Positions 9,061-18,176 of a stretch of 64,000 bases of DNA are shown here, in pieces. The stretch is from assembly GCF_017357385.1 (NCBI RefSeq), contig NZ_CP071632.1:2299501-2363500 (forward strand). Reading direction: 5' to 3'. Below the pieces are notes generated by a model. The model did not search any database. It was not told the origin of the DNA and worked only from the letters and a program-made list of their open reading frames with translations. Source of the stretch: Rhizobium sp. NZLR1 (GTDB taxonomy: Bacteria > Pseudomonadota > Alphaproteobacteria > Rhizobiales > Rhizobiaceae). The translations under genes and the position numbers were made by a program. Each line of letters begins with the position of its first letter. Position 1 is the first letter of the stretch.

Positions 9061-9084
9061 CAGGTTATATAACAGGTTATATAA
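9061..9084. promoter_or_regulatory. tandem TTATATAA repeat, likely MarR operator
   Basis: A 12-base unit, CAGGTTATATAA, occurs twice without a gap (9061-9072 and 9073-9084). Each holds the palindrome TTATATAA, with centres 12 bases apart. It lies in the marR leader or promoter and fits autorepression. Binding is inferred from position and symmetry. Confidence 0.55.
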
Positions 9085-9209
9085 TAAATCGGAAATTTGG
9101 GGGCAGGTGAGGCTAACTGCGAGAGCAGCAGAAGGAAAACGCCCTGGCGTGACTCGCCGCACATCGACTTCAGGCGCCACGGTCGCCGTACGGCTTGAGG
9201 ATCGCCGGC

Positions 9210-10418
9210 CTATATCGCGATGGGCCGTGCCGCCCGCCAGACCAGGGGAACCAGCACCAGGGCGGCGGCCGGAAGCACGATCCAGTTGATCGTCTCCCAG
9301 CCGGAACTGTGGAGAAGCGATCCGGCCGAGAAGGACGCGCAGGCGACTGTACCAAAGACAAGGAAGTCGTTTGCACCCTGCACCTTGCTGCGTTCCGCCG
9401 GCGTATGGCAGTCGGCCACCATGGCGGTTGCGCCGATGAAGCCGAAGTTCCAGCCGATCCCGAGCAGAACCAGCGAGAGCCAGAAGTGGGCGATGTCGAA
9501 GCCGGAGAGCGCGACGGCCGCCGAGCAGCCGATGAGGAGGAGACCGACGGCTGCGATCCGTTCCTTGCCGAAGCGCACCATCAGGCGGCCGGTAACGAAA
9601 CTCGGGGCATACATGGCGAGAATGTGCCATTGGATCCCCAGTGCCGCCTGGTCGATCGAGTGACCATGCCCGACCATCGCGATCGGTGACGCGGTCATCA
9701 CGAAGGTCATCAAGCCATACGAAACGACACCGGTTGCGATGGCGAGGAGATAGCGCGGCGAGGTCAAAATCTGGACAAGCGGCCGTTCCGGGGCGCTTTC
9801 CGGTGCATGAGCCGCCCGCGGCGTCGATGTGCGAAGAAAGAGCAGCACCGGAAACGCCAAGGCGGCAAGGGCGGCCTGGCTGAGGAAGCTCCCGGCAAAG
9901 GGTGTTCCCGGAAGGGCGTCGCGCGTCCAGATGACGAGCTGCGGCCCGATGATCGCGGAGACCAGGCCGCCGACCATGACCCGGGCGATCGCTTTATGGC
10001 TCTGCGACCCGGTGGCGTTGTCGGTCGCGGCGAACCGGTAGCTCTGAACATAGGAGGAGTAGAAACCTGCAAGACAGGTGCCAAGACAGAAGACCAGGAA
10101 GCTGGAGAGCACGATCCCCAGTGCAGCGATCAGACCGGAGATCATGCCGATCGCCGAGCCCAGCAGATAGCCGGGCTTGCGTCCGAAGCGACGCATTACC
10201 CAGGCGGCAGGGAGCGTCCCGAGTGCCAGCCCAAGGCTGAGAAGGCTGACGGGAAGGGTGACGAGATCGGGATCCGCTGACAAATGCTGTCCGACCAGAC
10301 CGCCGAGCGAGACGATGATCGGGGCATTGGCGCCACCGAAGGCCTGCGCAATGGTAAGGACCCAGGAGTTGCGCTTCGCGGCTGCCGGGTCGGCCGAGGC
10401 TTGATGTATGATGTTCAT
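9210..10418 (-). CDS. MFS transporter, 402 aa
   Basis: About twelve hydrophobic segments with the MFS loop 2-3 signature in the form MRRFGRKPGY near residue 75 and a second, weaker copy (GRLMVRFGKERIA) in the second half. It is an inner-membrane secondary transporter, probably of the drug or metabolite exporter type; substrate unknown. The ATG at 10418 overlaps the stop codon of a remnant amine oxidase gene (ATGA), showing that transporter and oxidase once formed an operon. Loss of the upstream gene's promoter may have left this gene poorly expressed. The MarR-GNAT operon follows on the same strand after 170 bases. Confidence 0.85.
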   Translation of the reverse strand: MNIIHQASADPAAAKRNSWVLTIAQAFGGANAPIIVSLGGLVGQHLSADPDLVTLPVSLLSLGLALGTLPAAWVMRRFGRKPGYLLGSAIGMISGLIAALGIVLSSFLVFCLGTCLAGFYSSYVQSYRFAATDNATGSQSHKAIARVMVGGLVSAIIGPQLVIWTRDALPGTPFAGSFLSQAALAALAFPVLLFLRTSTPRAAHAPESAPERPLVQILTSPRYLLAIATGVVSYGLMTFVMTASPIAMVGHGHSIDQAALGIQWHILAMYAPSFVTGRLMVRFGKERIAAVGLLLIGCSAAVALSGFDIAHFWLSLVLLGIGWNFGFIGATAMVADCHTPAERSKVQGANDFLVFGTVACASFSAGSLLHSSGWETINWIVLPAAALVLVPLVWRAARPIAI

Positions 10419-10600
10419 CTGGAATCCATCTTCGACAGAATGTCGGCGACTGCTCGACCCGCAGCGGTAACTGCGCCGGCAAGGTAACCAGGTTCGGAGG
10501 GGCTTGTCTCGCTCTCTGCCAGGATGAGGTGGTCCTTCCACAGGCCAGACACCCATTGCGGCTTCCGGGAAGCGGATGCCCGCCGCCGGCGCGCAGCGGC
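10415..10600 (-). pseudogene. 3' remnant of a flavin amine oxidase
   Basis: Reading left from about 10600, the frame codes for LWKDHLILAESETSPSEPGYLAGAV and then AAGRAVADIL. This is the C-terminal FAD-binding segment of flavin monoamine oxidases (usually LAGSET...PGYLEGAV). The N-terminal roughly 400 residues are absent; upstream the frame meets an unrelated LysR remnant. The stop overlaps the MFS gene start, as in an intact operon. The family oxidises amines to aldehydes with FAD, but this fragment cannot be active. Confidence 0.7.
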
Positions 10601-10811
10601 GGTGATCCAGGCCGCAGTCGCGGCGAGGAGCGTCGCCCTCGTGCGCAAGGCGCTCGTGGCGCAGGAACTCGACAGCGGCAGGCTGGTCCATCTGTTGCCG
10701 GATATCCGCTGGTCGGTGAAGTGGGCGTATTACATCGTCGCCTCGCCAAAGGCGTTGCGTCGATACCAGGTTGCAGCGTTTCACGACTGGCTAGCCTCAC
10801 GCCCGATGTAA
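10595..10811 (+). pseudogene. 3' remnant of a LysR-type regulator
   Basis: From about 10595 the plus frame codes for IQAAVAARSVALVRKALVAQ, then SGRLV and VAAFHDWLASRPM. These are the last 70 residues of the effector domain of a GcvA-like LysR regulator. The DNA-binding part and most of the effector domain are missing. It points away from the amine oxidase remnant, so one deletion between two divergent genes removed the shared promoter and both 5' ends. Confidence 0.7.
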
Positions 10812-10848
10812 CGCCGAGGAGTAATCCCCGAACGCAAGACCGATCACT

Positions 10849-11529
10849 TCAAACAGCCATATTCGAGGCTGCCGACATCACTTCCCGAGGGGCGGGACCG
10901 CCGAACATATGGCGGCCACCCTCCTCGACTTCCGTGAAACACCAGCGCACGACGCCATCCCGATCGAGCAGGAATTCGCCGACAAGCTGGCCATAGCCGG
11001 TAGCGATCATCTGCGTGTCATCCTCGGTGAATTCGTAACCATCCGCCTTGTCGAGATAGTCCACCGCCGCCATCACGTCCATGGGCTCGGGGAGCTCGCC
11101 CGGCATGTCGATACGCATCGAGGTCACCGTGCTCATGCTGAGCTTGTGCGGCCAGTCATTCTCGGCTTCGGTGAACTGGACATTTGGCAGGCCGAACGCC
11201 CTGTGCGACATCCGCTCAGGGTCGGAGGCCGCCAGCAGGTTGGGAAGCGGGTGGTAGCGGAAATAGAGGCGGGCACGGTCGATCGGCGTATTCACCACAG
11301 TCAGGCTGTCGATACCTTTTTCCTGCAATGCACCGGTGAGTTCGGCCATGGCGGCGATCTGCCGGCGGCAGAAGGGGCAATGCAGTCCGCGGAACAGCCC
11401 GACAAGCACCGGCTTTTGACCGCGAAAATCGTCGATGGCGATCTTGCCCTGGCGGGTGATCGCATCCAGCACCACGTTCGGCGCGCGATCTCCAGGCTGC
11501 AATGGTCTTTCCGAGTGGTTCTCCTGCAT
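10849..11529 (-). CDS. AhpC/TSA-like redoxin, 226 aa
   Basis: Thioredoxin-fold protein. The first strand-loop unit is PGDRAPNVVLDA, and the redox centre is H-C-P-F-C-R-R near residues 50-56, where a peroxiredoxin would have one peroxidatic Cys and thioredoxin a C-x-x-C. Here both are present as C-P-F-C. The middle and C-terminal part (TIDMPGELPEPM-like, then VGEFLLDRDGVVRW) is the usual redoxin insert. Likely role: thiol-dependent peroxide or disulfide reduction in the cytoplasm. GGGAGG precedes the ATG. It is convergent with the LysR remnant and transcribed alone. Confidence 0.8.
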   Translation of the reverse strand: MQENHSERPLQPGDRAPNVVLDAITRQGKIAIDDFRGQKPVLVGLFRGLHCPFCRRQIAAMAELTGALQEKGIDSLTVVNTPIDRARLYFRYHPLPNLLAASDPERMSHRAFGLPNVQFTEAENDWPHKLSMSTVTSMRIDMPGELPEPMDVMAAVDYLDKADGYEFTEDDTQMIATGYGQLVGEFLLDRDGVVRWCFTEVEEGGRHMFGGPAPREVMSAASNMAV

Positions 11530-11601
11530 GTTTAATTCCTCCCTTTATCTGTCTGAATCAGTTCGACTAACCGATCTCCAGTCGTGGTACGAAGAGGAGG
11601 A

Positions 11602-14600
11602 TCAGTCGAGGAACGGCAAGACGACAAGTGTGCCTGGATCGAGGTTGTGGCGAATGCACACATCCTGTGCCAGCGTGAAATACCGCTCCGCCTCGTCCAT
11701 GTCGTCATGCTCGAGGCTCAGTGTCGCCAAGCCATCATAGCACGGAAAGAGCAGTTGCGGCTCGTCAATTTCCTTCGCAACCTCAAGGGCTTCCTCGTAA
11801 TACTTACGAGCTAGCTTCGGCTCCCCGTGGCACTGATGAATCTGCCCGAGGACGATCAGCGGCACGGAGAGATGATCGCGCTGATCGAGAGCCCGGTCGA
11901 TTTCGACGGCCTTCTCCGCCGACGGAACACCCTCGGCGGCGCAGCGATCAGTAAAGGTACAGCAGGAAACGGCGAGATTGGCGAGAAGCCGCGCCTGGAA
12001 GCCGAGATCGCCGATACGGGTGGCGACCTCCAGTCCGCGCCGGCAGATCCTGATGGCGTTGGCCGGGTCGACGATAGTGTAGAGAACGCCGAGATTGGAA
12101 TAGGCGCGGCACGCTGCACTTTGCAAATCGGCCTTTTCGGCGACCGCAAGGCTGCGCTCCACTTCCTGCACGGCATCGCGGCGGCGTCCAAGGCGCGCCA
12201 GAGCCACACCCTTGGTGTTCAGCGCCTCCGCCATCGCGCGCGCCGCCTCCCGCCCGGCCTCGGTCGTTCCGTCGACCGGCAGCGTCTGCAGGCATTGCAG
12301 CGCCTGCGTCGCCCACTCGGCGGCGGCAGCTTGATCGCCCATGCGGAAGGCCAGATGGCCGCGCTCCTGCAGCAGATGCGCGTGCTCGACCGGCGCATCG
12401 ATCGTCGCGATCATCGCTTCGGCCGCGGCGCAATGGGTCTCCGCCTGGTCGCGGCGCCCCGCATCAAGATGTAGACGGCCAATCTTTCGCAATATCCTCG
12501 CTGCAGCTATCCGGTCGTCTTTGGCGCGGTGGATCGCCAGCGCGCTATGATAATGGTTCAAGGCATCGTCGCGCCGGCCCGCAGGACCACAAAGATCGGC
12601 AAGACGCTCCAGCAGCGCCAATTGCTCCGGCGTCACCTCCGGCTCGTTGGCAAAGGCCGCAAGCGCCTGACGGTAAAGGCGCATCGCATCGTCATTGGCA
12701 TAGGTTTTGCGCGCCAGATCGCCCGCCGCCATCAGATACCCGGCTCCCTTGGCCTTTTCGGTCGTCAGGCTGAAGTGATGGCCGAGCTGCGCCAGATGCT
12801 CCGGCCGATCGGGCGCCGCGCCATATTGGTGTTCCAGAACCCGGCCGATCCGAAGATGAAGCTCCATGCGCCGTTGCAACAGGAGATTATGGTAGATGAC
12901 GTCGTGCATCAGCGTCTGGCTGAAACGATAGCCCGGCAACCCGCCGGCATCGGGACCGCGCAATTCTTCGATGATATTGGCATCGCAGAGAAAATCCAAC
13001 GCGGCATCGATCGCGCCGGGGTCGGTCGCCACGGTGCGGAGGAGGGCGGTATCGAACTTCGGGCCGACCACCGCCGCCTCCTGCGCCAACCGTCTTATCT
13101 CTTGCGGCAGACGATCGACGCGAGCAAGCAACAGCGCTTGCAGATTGACGGGTATATCGACATCCGTATCGTCGGCCGCGAAATGCCAGCGCTGACCGTC
13201 ATTGTGCAACGTGCCCATGTCGATCAGCACCCTAAGGATTTCTTCGATGAAAAGCGGATTGCCGCCGGCGCGGTCAAGGATCCGCTTTCGCATCGTCACC
13301 GGCAACTTGCCATGACCCTCGCCGAAAAAGGCAGCAAGCAGCTTCTGCCCCTCGGCTGCAAAGAGCGGTTCAAGACGCTGCACGGTGACGTTGACGCGAT
13401 TGGAGTTCAGCGGATCGGTCTGCGATGTCGGCCGGTAGATCGCAAGCAGCATCAGCCGGCTGCGCTCCAGCCGATCCATCATGAAGCGGAGCACTTCCAG
13501 CGAGGCAACGTCCGCCCAGTGCAGATCCTCGATGACAAGCAGCAAGGGACCTTGCGCCAACCGCCGCTCAAAGACGGTGCGCACCGCATAGAAGATCTGT
13601 CGTCGCAACTGTTCCGGCTCGATGTGCCGTAACGCCCCGTCGGGATCGCCGAGACCGAGGACATGCAGAAAGAGCGGCAAAAGTCCCTCGACGTCCTCCT
13701 GCGTGAGATCGAGCGCGCGGAAACCTGTCGTCAGCAGTTGCCGTGTCCTGTCGAGATCATCCCGCTCGCCGATGCCATAAGCGCTGCGCACAACCGCGGC
13801 GAGGGTGCCATAGGATTGCTCGCCGAGGGGAGAGCAGGTGGCTCTGCGTATGGCAAGGCCCTGGAATCGGGCCGCATTGGCGGCGGTCCCGACGAACTCG
13901 TCGACCAGCCGCGACTTGCCGATACCGGCCTCGCCGATCAAGCGGACGAGCTGCGCCGCACCGCCGCAGGCAAGATCGAGGCATGTCAGCAACCGCGACA
14001 ACTCCGTATCCCGTCCGATCATCGGCGCCTGAAGGCCGAAACTTTCGAGCCCGCGCGCCGTATGCGGCGCTTCCAGCAGCCCGGTCAGCCGATGGACGAG
14101 GACGTTTCCGCTTTTGCCGCGCAGGGTCTGTGCGCCCAGACTGTCGAAGGCAAAGGCATGGCGGGTGAGCCGATAGGTCAATGGCCCGACCAGGATATCG
14201 TTTTCGCCGGCCATCGATTGCAGGCGCTGGGCGGTGTTCACCGTGTCGCCGGTTACGGAATAGGATTTTGTGCTGACTGCGCCGAAGCCGCCGGTGACAA
14301 CAGGTCCGCTATTGATGCCGATATGCAGACGCAGCGGCACGCCGGCGCGTGAGCGCCAGCGCGCGCCGACTGCAGTCGCCCGACCGATCATATCGAGTGC
14401 GGCCCCGAGCGCCCGAACCGGATCGTCCTCATGTGCGACCGGCGCGCCGAACAGCGCCAGCAGCGCATCGCCGACGAACTTGTCGACGAAGCCGCCATAG
14501 GCCTCGACCGCCTGGGTCATCTCTTCGAACAATTCGTTCTGCAGCAGCCGCATGATTTCAGGATCGATCTGCTCGCTCAGCGTCGTGAAACCGCAGAGAT

Positions 14601-14856
14601 CGGCAAAGAGCACGGTCACCGGCCGCCGGTCGGCGTCGCCATCGGATTTGGACGGCACCACCTCGATGCTTGGCTTCGGCGCAGGCTGGGCTTTGCCTGA
14701 GATCGACGCGCCACATTTGGGGCAAAAGGCAAAATCGGGCTGACAGGGATTGCCGCAAGCGGCGCAGGAAAGAGGCTGCCTTGCGCCGCATCGCGGACAG
14801 AAGGCAAAACCGCTTTGAACATCGAAACCGCAGCCGGCGCACTCCATCGCAGGCAT
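11602..14856 (-). CDS. zinc-ribbon class III adenylate/guanylate cyclase with AAA-type ATPase and TPR domains, 1084 aa
   Basis: Domain order: two zinc ribbons (C6/C9/C20/C23 and C31/C34/C45/C48); a class III nucleotide cyclase with metal Asp residues D86 (LFADLCGFT) and D130 (FVGDALLALFG) and the NTAQRL segment; then an STAND-type ATPase with P-loop GEAGIGKSR near 303 and Walker B LLLVIEDLHWAD; then about 350 residues of TPR-like helical repeats. It probably makes cAMP from ATP in response to a ligand or partner sensed by the ATPase/TPR part, in the cytoplasm. The proteins are common in rhizobia, often many per genome, with few known signals. Single gene; its position beside the redoxin may be chance. 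Confidence 0.9.
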   Translation of the reverse strand: MPAMECAGCGFDVQSGFAFCPRCGARQPLSCAACGNPCQPDFAFCPKCGASISGKAQPAPKPSIEVVPSKSDGDADRRPVTVLFADLCGFTTLSEQIDPEIMRLLQNELFEEMTQAVEAYGGFVDKFVGDALLALFGAPVAHEDDPVRALGAALDMIGRATAVGARWRSRAGVPLRLHIGINSGPVVTGGFGAVSTKSYSVTGDTVNTAQRLQSMAGENDILVGPLTYRLTRHAFAFDSLGAQTLRGKSGNVLVHRLTGLLEAPHTARGLESFGLQAPMIGRDTELSRLLTCLDLACGGAAQLVRLIGEAGIGKSRLVDEFVGTAANAARFQGLAIRRATCSPLGEQSYGTLAAVVRSAYGIGERDDLDRTRQLLTTGFRALDLTQEDVEGLLPLFLHVLGLGDPDGALRHIEPEQLRRQIFYAVRTVFERRLAQGPLLLVIEDLHWADVASLEVLRFMMDRLERSRLMLLAIYRPTSQTDPLNSNRVNVTVQRLEPLFAAEGQKLLAAFFGEGHGKLPVTMRKRILDRAGGNPLFIEEILRVLIDMGTLHNDGQRWHFAADDTDVDIPVNLQALLLARVDRLPQEIRRLAQEAAVVGPKFDTALLRTVATDPGAIDAALDFLCDANIIEELRGPDAGGLPGYRFSQTLMHDVIYHNLLLQRRMELHLRIGRVLEHQYGAAPDRPEHLAQLGHHFSLTTEKAKGAGYLMAAGDLARKTYANDDAMRLYRQALAAFANEPEVTPEQLALLERLADLCGPAGRRDDALNHYHSALAIHRAKDDRIAAARILRKIGRLHLDAGRRDQAETHCAAAEAMIATIDAPVEHAHLLQERGHLAFRMGDQAAAAEWATQALQCLQTLPVDGTTEAGREAARAMAEALNTKGVALARLGRRRDAVQEVERSLAVAEKADLQSAACRAYSNLGVLYTIVDPANAIRICRRGLEVATRIGDLGFQARLLANLAVSCCTFTDRCAAEGVPSAEKAVEIDRALDQRDHLSVPLIVLGQIHQCHGEPKLARKYYEEALEVAKEIDEPQLLFPCYDGLATLSLEHDDMDEAERYFTLAQDVCIRHNLDPGTLVVLPFLD

Positions 14857-15027
14857 CTCACGAAAACCGATATGTGACGGCTAGGTCAGCCGCAACCACG
14901 GGCCCTTAAAACAGAGGATCAGCATGAACCTGCTGCCCCGTGCCGGCAAGCACTAAACAGCCGGGGGAACGCCGATTGCCGTTGAATACATGGCGCTCTT
15001 GAGATCCGCGCCGAATGTCGGATGACG

Positions 15028-15831
15028 TCATCTCGTCCCTGCAAGAAACTGCCGAAATCTTTCGGATTTCGGATTGGTAAAAAGTTCGTCAGGTTCGCCC
15101 GCTTCTTCGACGACACCCTTGTGAAGAAATACCACTTTACTGGAAACGTCTCGCGCGAACCCCATCTCATGCGTTACAACCAGCATGGTCCGACCTTCCT
15201 CAGCAAGAGAGCGCATCACCTTGAGCACTTCTCCGACGAGTTCGGGATCAAGCGCAGAGGTCGGCTCGTCAAACAGCATGACCCTGGGCCGCTGCGCGAG
15301 TGCGCGAGCGATCGCAGCCCGTTGCTGCTGCCCGCCAGACAAGTGCGCGGGATAGAAATTTCGCTTGTCGACGATGCCGACCCGTTCGAGCAGAGCTTCA
15401 GCCTCGGCGATGCATTCGGCGCGGTTGCGTTTCTGCACGTGCACCGGCGCTTCGATCACATTCTCCAGGATGGTCATATGAGACCAAAGGTTGAAGCTCT
15501 GAAACACCATGCCGATGTGTTCGCGCATCCGATCGACTTGCCTGCGGTCAGCGGGCTCCGTTCTATGCCCCGCTTTCTTCAGAGCATACATCTCACCGCC
15601 GATGCGAATTTCTCCGCTGTCGGGGACTTCGAGCATATTGAGGCACCTGAGCATCGTCGATTTTCCGGAGCCGGATGAACCGAGAATGGAAATCACATCT
15701 CCCTCATGTGCTTCCAGGGAGACCCCCTTCAAGACTTCCAGTGGGCCAAAGCATTTCCGAAGATCCTTGACCGAAACGGCAGCGCTTTTATCATTGTTGT
15801 CGCTTGCCAAAACTGTTCCCCTGTCAGACAT
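15028..15831 (-). CDS. polar amino-acid ABC transporter ATPase (HisP/GlnQ type), 267 aa
   Basis: Walker [11 protein letters not shown]-loop VFQSFNLW, signature LSGGQQQR, Walker [14 protein letters not shown] and switch VTHEM are all present, with the length of the PAAT family. The ATG at 15831 follows GGGAG at good spacing; a GTG six bases upstream is less likely. It is the last gene of the minus-strand operon gntR-permease-permease-ATPase, 12 bases after the second permease. The substrate-binding protein is coded on the other arm of the locus (19300), so the importer is split across two divergent transcripts. Confidence 0.9.
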   Translation of the reverse strand: MSDRGTVLASDNNDKSAAVSVKDLRKCFGPLEVLKGVSLEAHEGDVISILGSSGSGKSTMLRCLNMLEVPDSGEIRIGGEMYALKKAGHRTEPADRRQVDRMREHIGMVFQSFNLWSHMTILENVIEAPVHVQKRNRAECIAEAEALLERVGIVDKRNFYPAHLSGGQQQRAAIARALAQRPRVMLFDEPTSALDPELVGEVLKVMRSLAEEGRTMLVVTHEMGFARDVSSKVVFLHKGVVEEAGEPDELFTNPKSERFRQFLAGTR

Positions 15832-15843
15832 GCACACTCCCGT

Positions 15844-16542
15844 TTAAGATTGCAGCCGCATGCGCATGTGAGGCGAAAGCCAAAATTCGACCACCATGAG
15901 CATGCGCGTAACGACGAAAATGATCGCAAGGTAGATCGCGCCTGCGACGATGAAGATCTCGAAAGCGCGGAAGCTGTCGGCGATCAATTTTCCAGCCAGG
16001 CCGGTGACTTCCATGATCGTGATGACAGACGCGAGTGCCGTTGCTTTGAGCATCAGGATGATCTCGTTGCCATAAGCTGGCAGCGCATGCCTGATGGCAA
16101 TCGGCAGGATGATGCGTCTGAACAAAAGAACGCCCGACATGCCGCAAGCGCGTGCCGCCTCGATCTCCTGGATGGAGACGGCCTGCAGGCCGCCACGGAA
16201 AATTTCGCTGCAGTAGGCCGCGGTGTTCAGAGTGAGCGCTAGCACCGCACACCAGTAGGGTTCGCGAAAGAACCCCCAGACGCCAAGATCCTGTAGCTCA
16301 TGCCGGAATTGGCCAAGTCCATAGTAGATCAGGAACATTTGGACGAGCAGGGGCGAACCCCTGAATATGAAGACATAAGCGCCGGTTAAGGTTCGACCCA
16401 TCGCACCGCCGGTCACGGCCAGCAGCGAAATCGCAAGCGCCAAGGCGCTTCCTGCGAGGATGGATGTAATTGCAAGCTCAAGGGTTAGCGGCAAACCGCC
16501 CAGAAGCGTGAGAAACGTTTCCCACAGAAAGCCCGTATCCAT
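15844..16542 (-). CDS. polar amino-acid ABC permease (HisM type), 232 aa
   Basis: Inner-membrane subunit with about five helices. The PAAT signature loop is present (FRGSPLLVQMFLIYYGLGQF near residue 60), as is the EAA loop that contacts the ATPase (EIEAARACGMSG). The ATG at 16542 follows AGGGGGGCG and overlaps the stop of the first permease by one base (TGATG), so the two are coupled. It forms a heterodimer with that permease. The transported compound is probably a basic or guanidino amino acid, judged only from the ureohydrolase next door. Confidence 0.9.
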   Translation of the reverse strand: MDTGFLWETFLTLLGGLPLTLELAITSILAGSALALAISLLAVTGGAMGRTLTGAYVFIFRGSPLLVQMFLIYYGLGQFRHELQDLGVWGFFREPYWCAVLALTLNTAAYCSEIFRGGLQAVSIQEIEAARACGMSGVLLFRRIILPIAIRHALPAYGNEIILMLKATALASVITIMEVTGLAGKLIADSFRAFEIFIVAGAIYLAIIFVVTRMLMVVEFWLSPHMRMRLQS

Positions 16543-17267
16543 CACAACGCCCCCCTTATGCCCTGGGTCGTTCGAGCTTCCATGCGTCGGAACAGGATTG
16601 AAGAGAACCAAGTGATGACGAGATAGAGGACAACCGCCATCAGGTAGAACTCGAAGGGCCGGCGGGTAGAGCCGGCCGCGATTTGCGATTGGCGCAGGAG
16701 TTCGACCAGACCTGTGACAGAGACCAATGCGGATTCCTTCAGCACGAGTTGCCACGTATTTCCGAGACCCGGAATGGCGTAACGAAGGACGAGTGGAGCA
16801 ACGATGCGCCTGAATTTAGGCCATGGCCGCATACCGACGGCGCTGGCGGCTTCGATTTCACCGCGTGCAACCGATCTGTAGGCTCCGCGAAAAACCTCAG
16901 CCTGATAGGCGGCCGAAACCACGCCAAGCGCCAGGGTTCCGGTTAGAAATGCCGGCATTCCGATGAATCCTTGATAGCCGAACAGACCCCCCACGGATCC
17001 GAGGAATGCACTGCCGCCAAAATAGAAGAGATAGATGACCAGAAGGTCCGGCACACCGCGCAGAATGGTCGTGTAACCGTCGGCGAGCCATCGGATGGCC
17101 ATGTGACGGGATAGCTGCATGAAGGTGATAATCGTGCCGATTACCGTTCCAGCGAGAAAACCGCAGACGGATACACCGATTGTCATGGCGGCTGCGGTCA
17201 GAAGGAGCCAACCCCAACCCGTTTGCCCGAAGCCAACCAGAGCCAGGTAACTGTCGATAGGTGCCAT
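16542..17267 (-). CDS. polar amino-acid ABC permease (HisQ type), 241 aa
   Basis: About five membrane helices with the signature LRGVPDLLVIYLFYFGG near residue 68 and the EAA loop EIEAASAVGMRPW near 135. It partners the permease at 15844 and the ATPase at 15028. It begins 33 bases after the GntR gene on the same strand, so the regulator and its transporter probably share a transcript. Confidence 0.9.
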   Translation of the reverse strand: MAPIDSYLALVGFGQTGWGWLLLTAAAMTIGVSVCGFLAGTVIGTIITFMQLSRHMAIRWLADGYTTILRGVPDLLVIYLFYFGGSAFLGSVGGLFGYQGFIGMPAFLTGTLALGVVSAAYQAEVFRGAYRSVARGEIEAASAVGMRPWPKFRRIVAPLVLRYAIPGLGNTWQLVLKESALVSVTGLVELLRQSQIAAGSTRRPFEFYLMAVVLYLVITWFSSILFRRMEARTTQGIRGAL

Positions 17268-17300
17268 GCGTGGACCTCTTGGTGAAGGATCGGGTTTCAG

Positions 17301-18026
17301 TCAGTCGGCCGCTCGCCGATGCGCCCAGATGCGCTGGAGCTTCGACATGTTTTTCAGCGAGCTTTGAACATGGGCGCGGGCTGCGTCTGCGGCGGCTTCC
17401 CTGTCGCGTGCACAGATGGCGTCTGCGATTGCCCGGTGCTCGTCGAGATCCGTGTGCTCCAGATCGACCCAAAGGACTTCGAGCCAAAGGGCCAGGCGAA
17501 GCTGCTGGTAAACTTGATCCGTCGCCCTTACGAGCGCCTCGTTGCGAGTCGATTCCACGATGACGCGATGGATGTATAGTCCAAGATCGAGGTTGCGGGC
17601 CGCGTCGGACGGCGTCTTGTTGGTCGTCTCCTTGAGTTCCACCATCTGGGAAATGACACCCCGAAGCCGATCGAGGTCTTCCTCGGTCGCCACCTCGCAG
17701 GCGAGCTGGGCGGCGCAAACATCGAGCGCTTCACGAACGACCAGCAAATTGCAGAACTTGGTGACATCAAGATCGGTCACCGTATAGCCAAAATTACGCT
17801 GCCCGACGATGAGCCCTTCCTCTTCAAGCTTCATCAGCGCTTCACGCAACGGCGTTCGGCTGACGCCGAAGCGCTTGGCCAGTGAAATTTCTGAAAGGCG
17901 CTCCGAGGGGCGGAGCTGGCCGCTCAGGATCAGGTCCTTCAATTGCGAATATGTGCTTTCACGCAATGATCCTCGCTGTTCCGTTTTGGTCGATGCCAAG
18001 CAATTCCCCTTCCATCTCTGGTCCAT
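17301..18026 (-). CDS. GntR family regulator, FadR/FCD subgroup, 241 aa
   Basis: N-terminal winged helix (EISLAKRFGVSRTPLREALMKLEEEGL, residues 47-72), then an all-helical FCD effector domain with conserved metal/ligand residues (DLGLYIHRVIVEST, DEHRAIADAI). It is likely a repressor released by the locus substrate. The first ATG (18026) has a poor ribosome site; a TTG ten codons later is preceded by AAGGGGA and is possible. It lies between the transporter operon, which it heads, and the divergent catabolic operon. A TGTATACA palindrome in between is the probable operator, so it would control both arms. Confidence 0.88.
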   Translation of the reverse strand: MDQRWKGNCLASTKTEQRGSLRESTYSQLKDLILSGQLRPSERLSEISLAKRFGVSRTPLREALMKLEEEGLIVGQRNFGYTVTDLDVTKFCNLLVVREALDVCAAQLACEVATEEDLDRLRGVISQMVELKETTNKTPSDAARNLDLGLYIHRVIVESTRNEALVRATDQVYQQLRLALWLEVLWVDLEHTDLDEHRAIADAICARDREAAADAARAHVQSSLKNMSKLQRIWAHRRAAD

Positions 18027-18088
18027 TCACCGGTCCGGCGAACGCCATCATAACTTTTTCCCTCTTGCTCGATCAAGAAGAATACGAT

Positions 18089-18100
18089 TATGTATACAAT
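18089..18100. promoter_or_regulatory. TATGTATACAAT palindrome, likely GntR operator
   Basis: A TGTATACA core (18091-18098) with near-symmetric flanks sits between the divergent gntR and ureohydrolase genes. FCD-type GntR proteins commonly bind T-x-GTATAC-x-A sites. TTGACT at 18102-18107 next to it could be a -35 element for the plus-strand operon, though no good -10 follows. Confidence 0.55.
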
Positions 18101-18176
18101 GTTGACTACAACACGCAATGGTTCTAATCGGCTTTTTGAACGCGGCTTGAGATTTGGTTCAGGACATGGAGGCTCA

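Noticed and set aside
12529..13632. 367-codon plus-strand frame inside the cyclase gene
   Set aside because: Antisense shadow of the ATPase/TPR part; the minus frame has all domain motifs.
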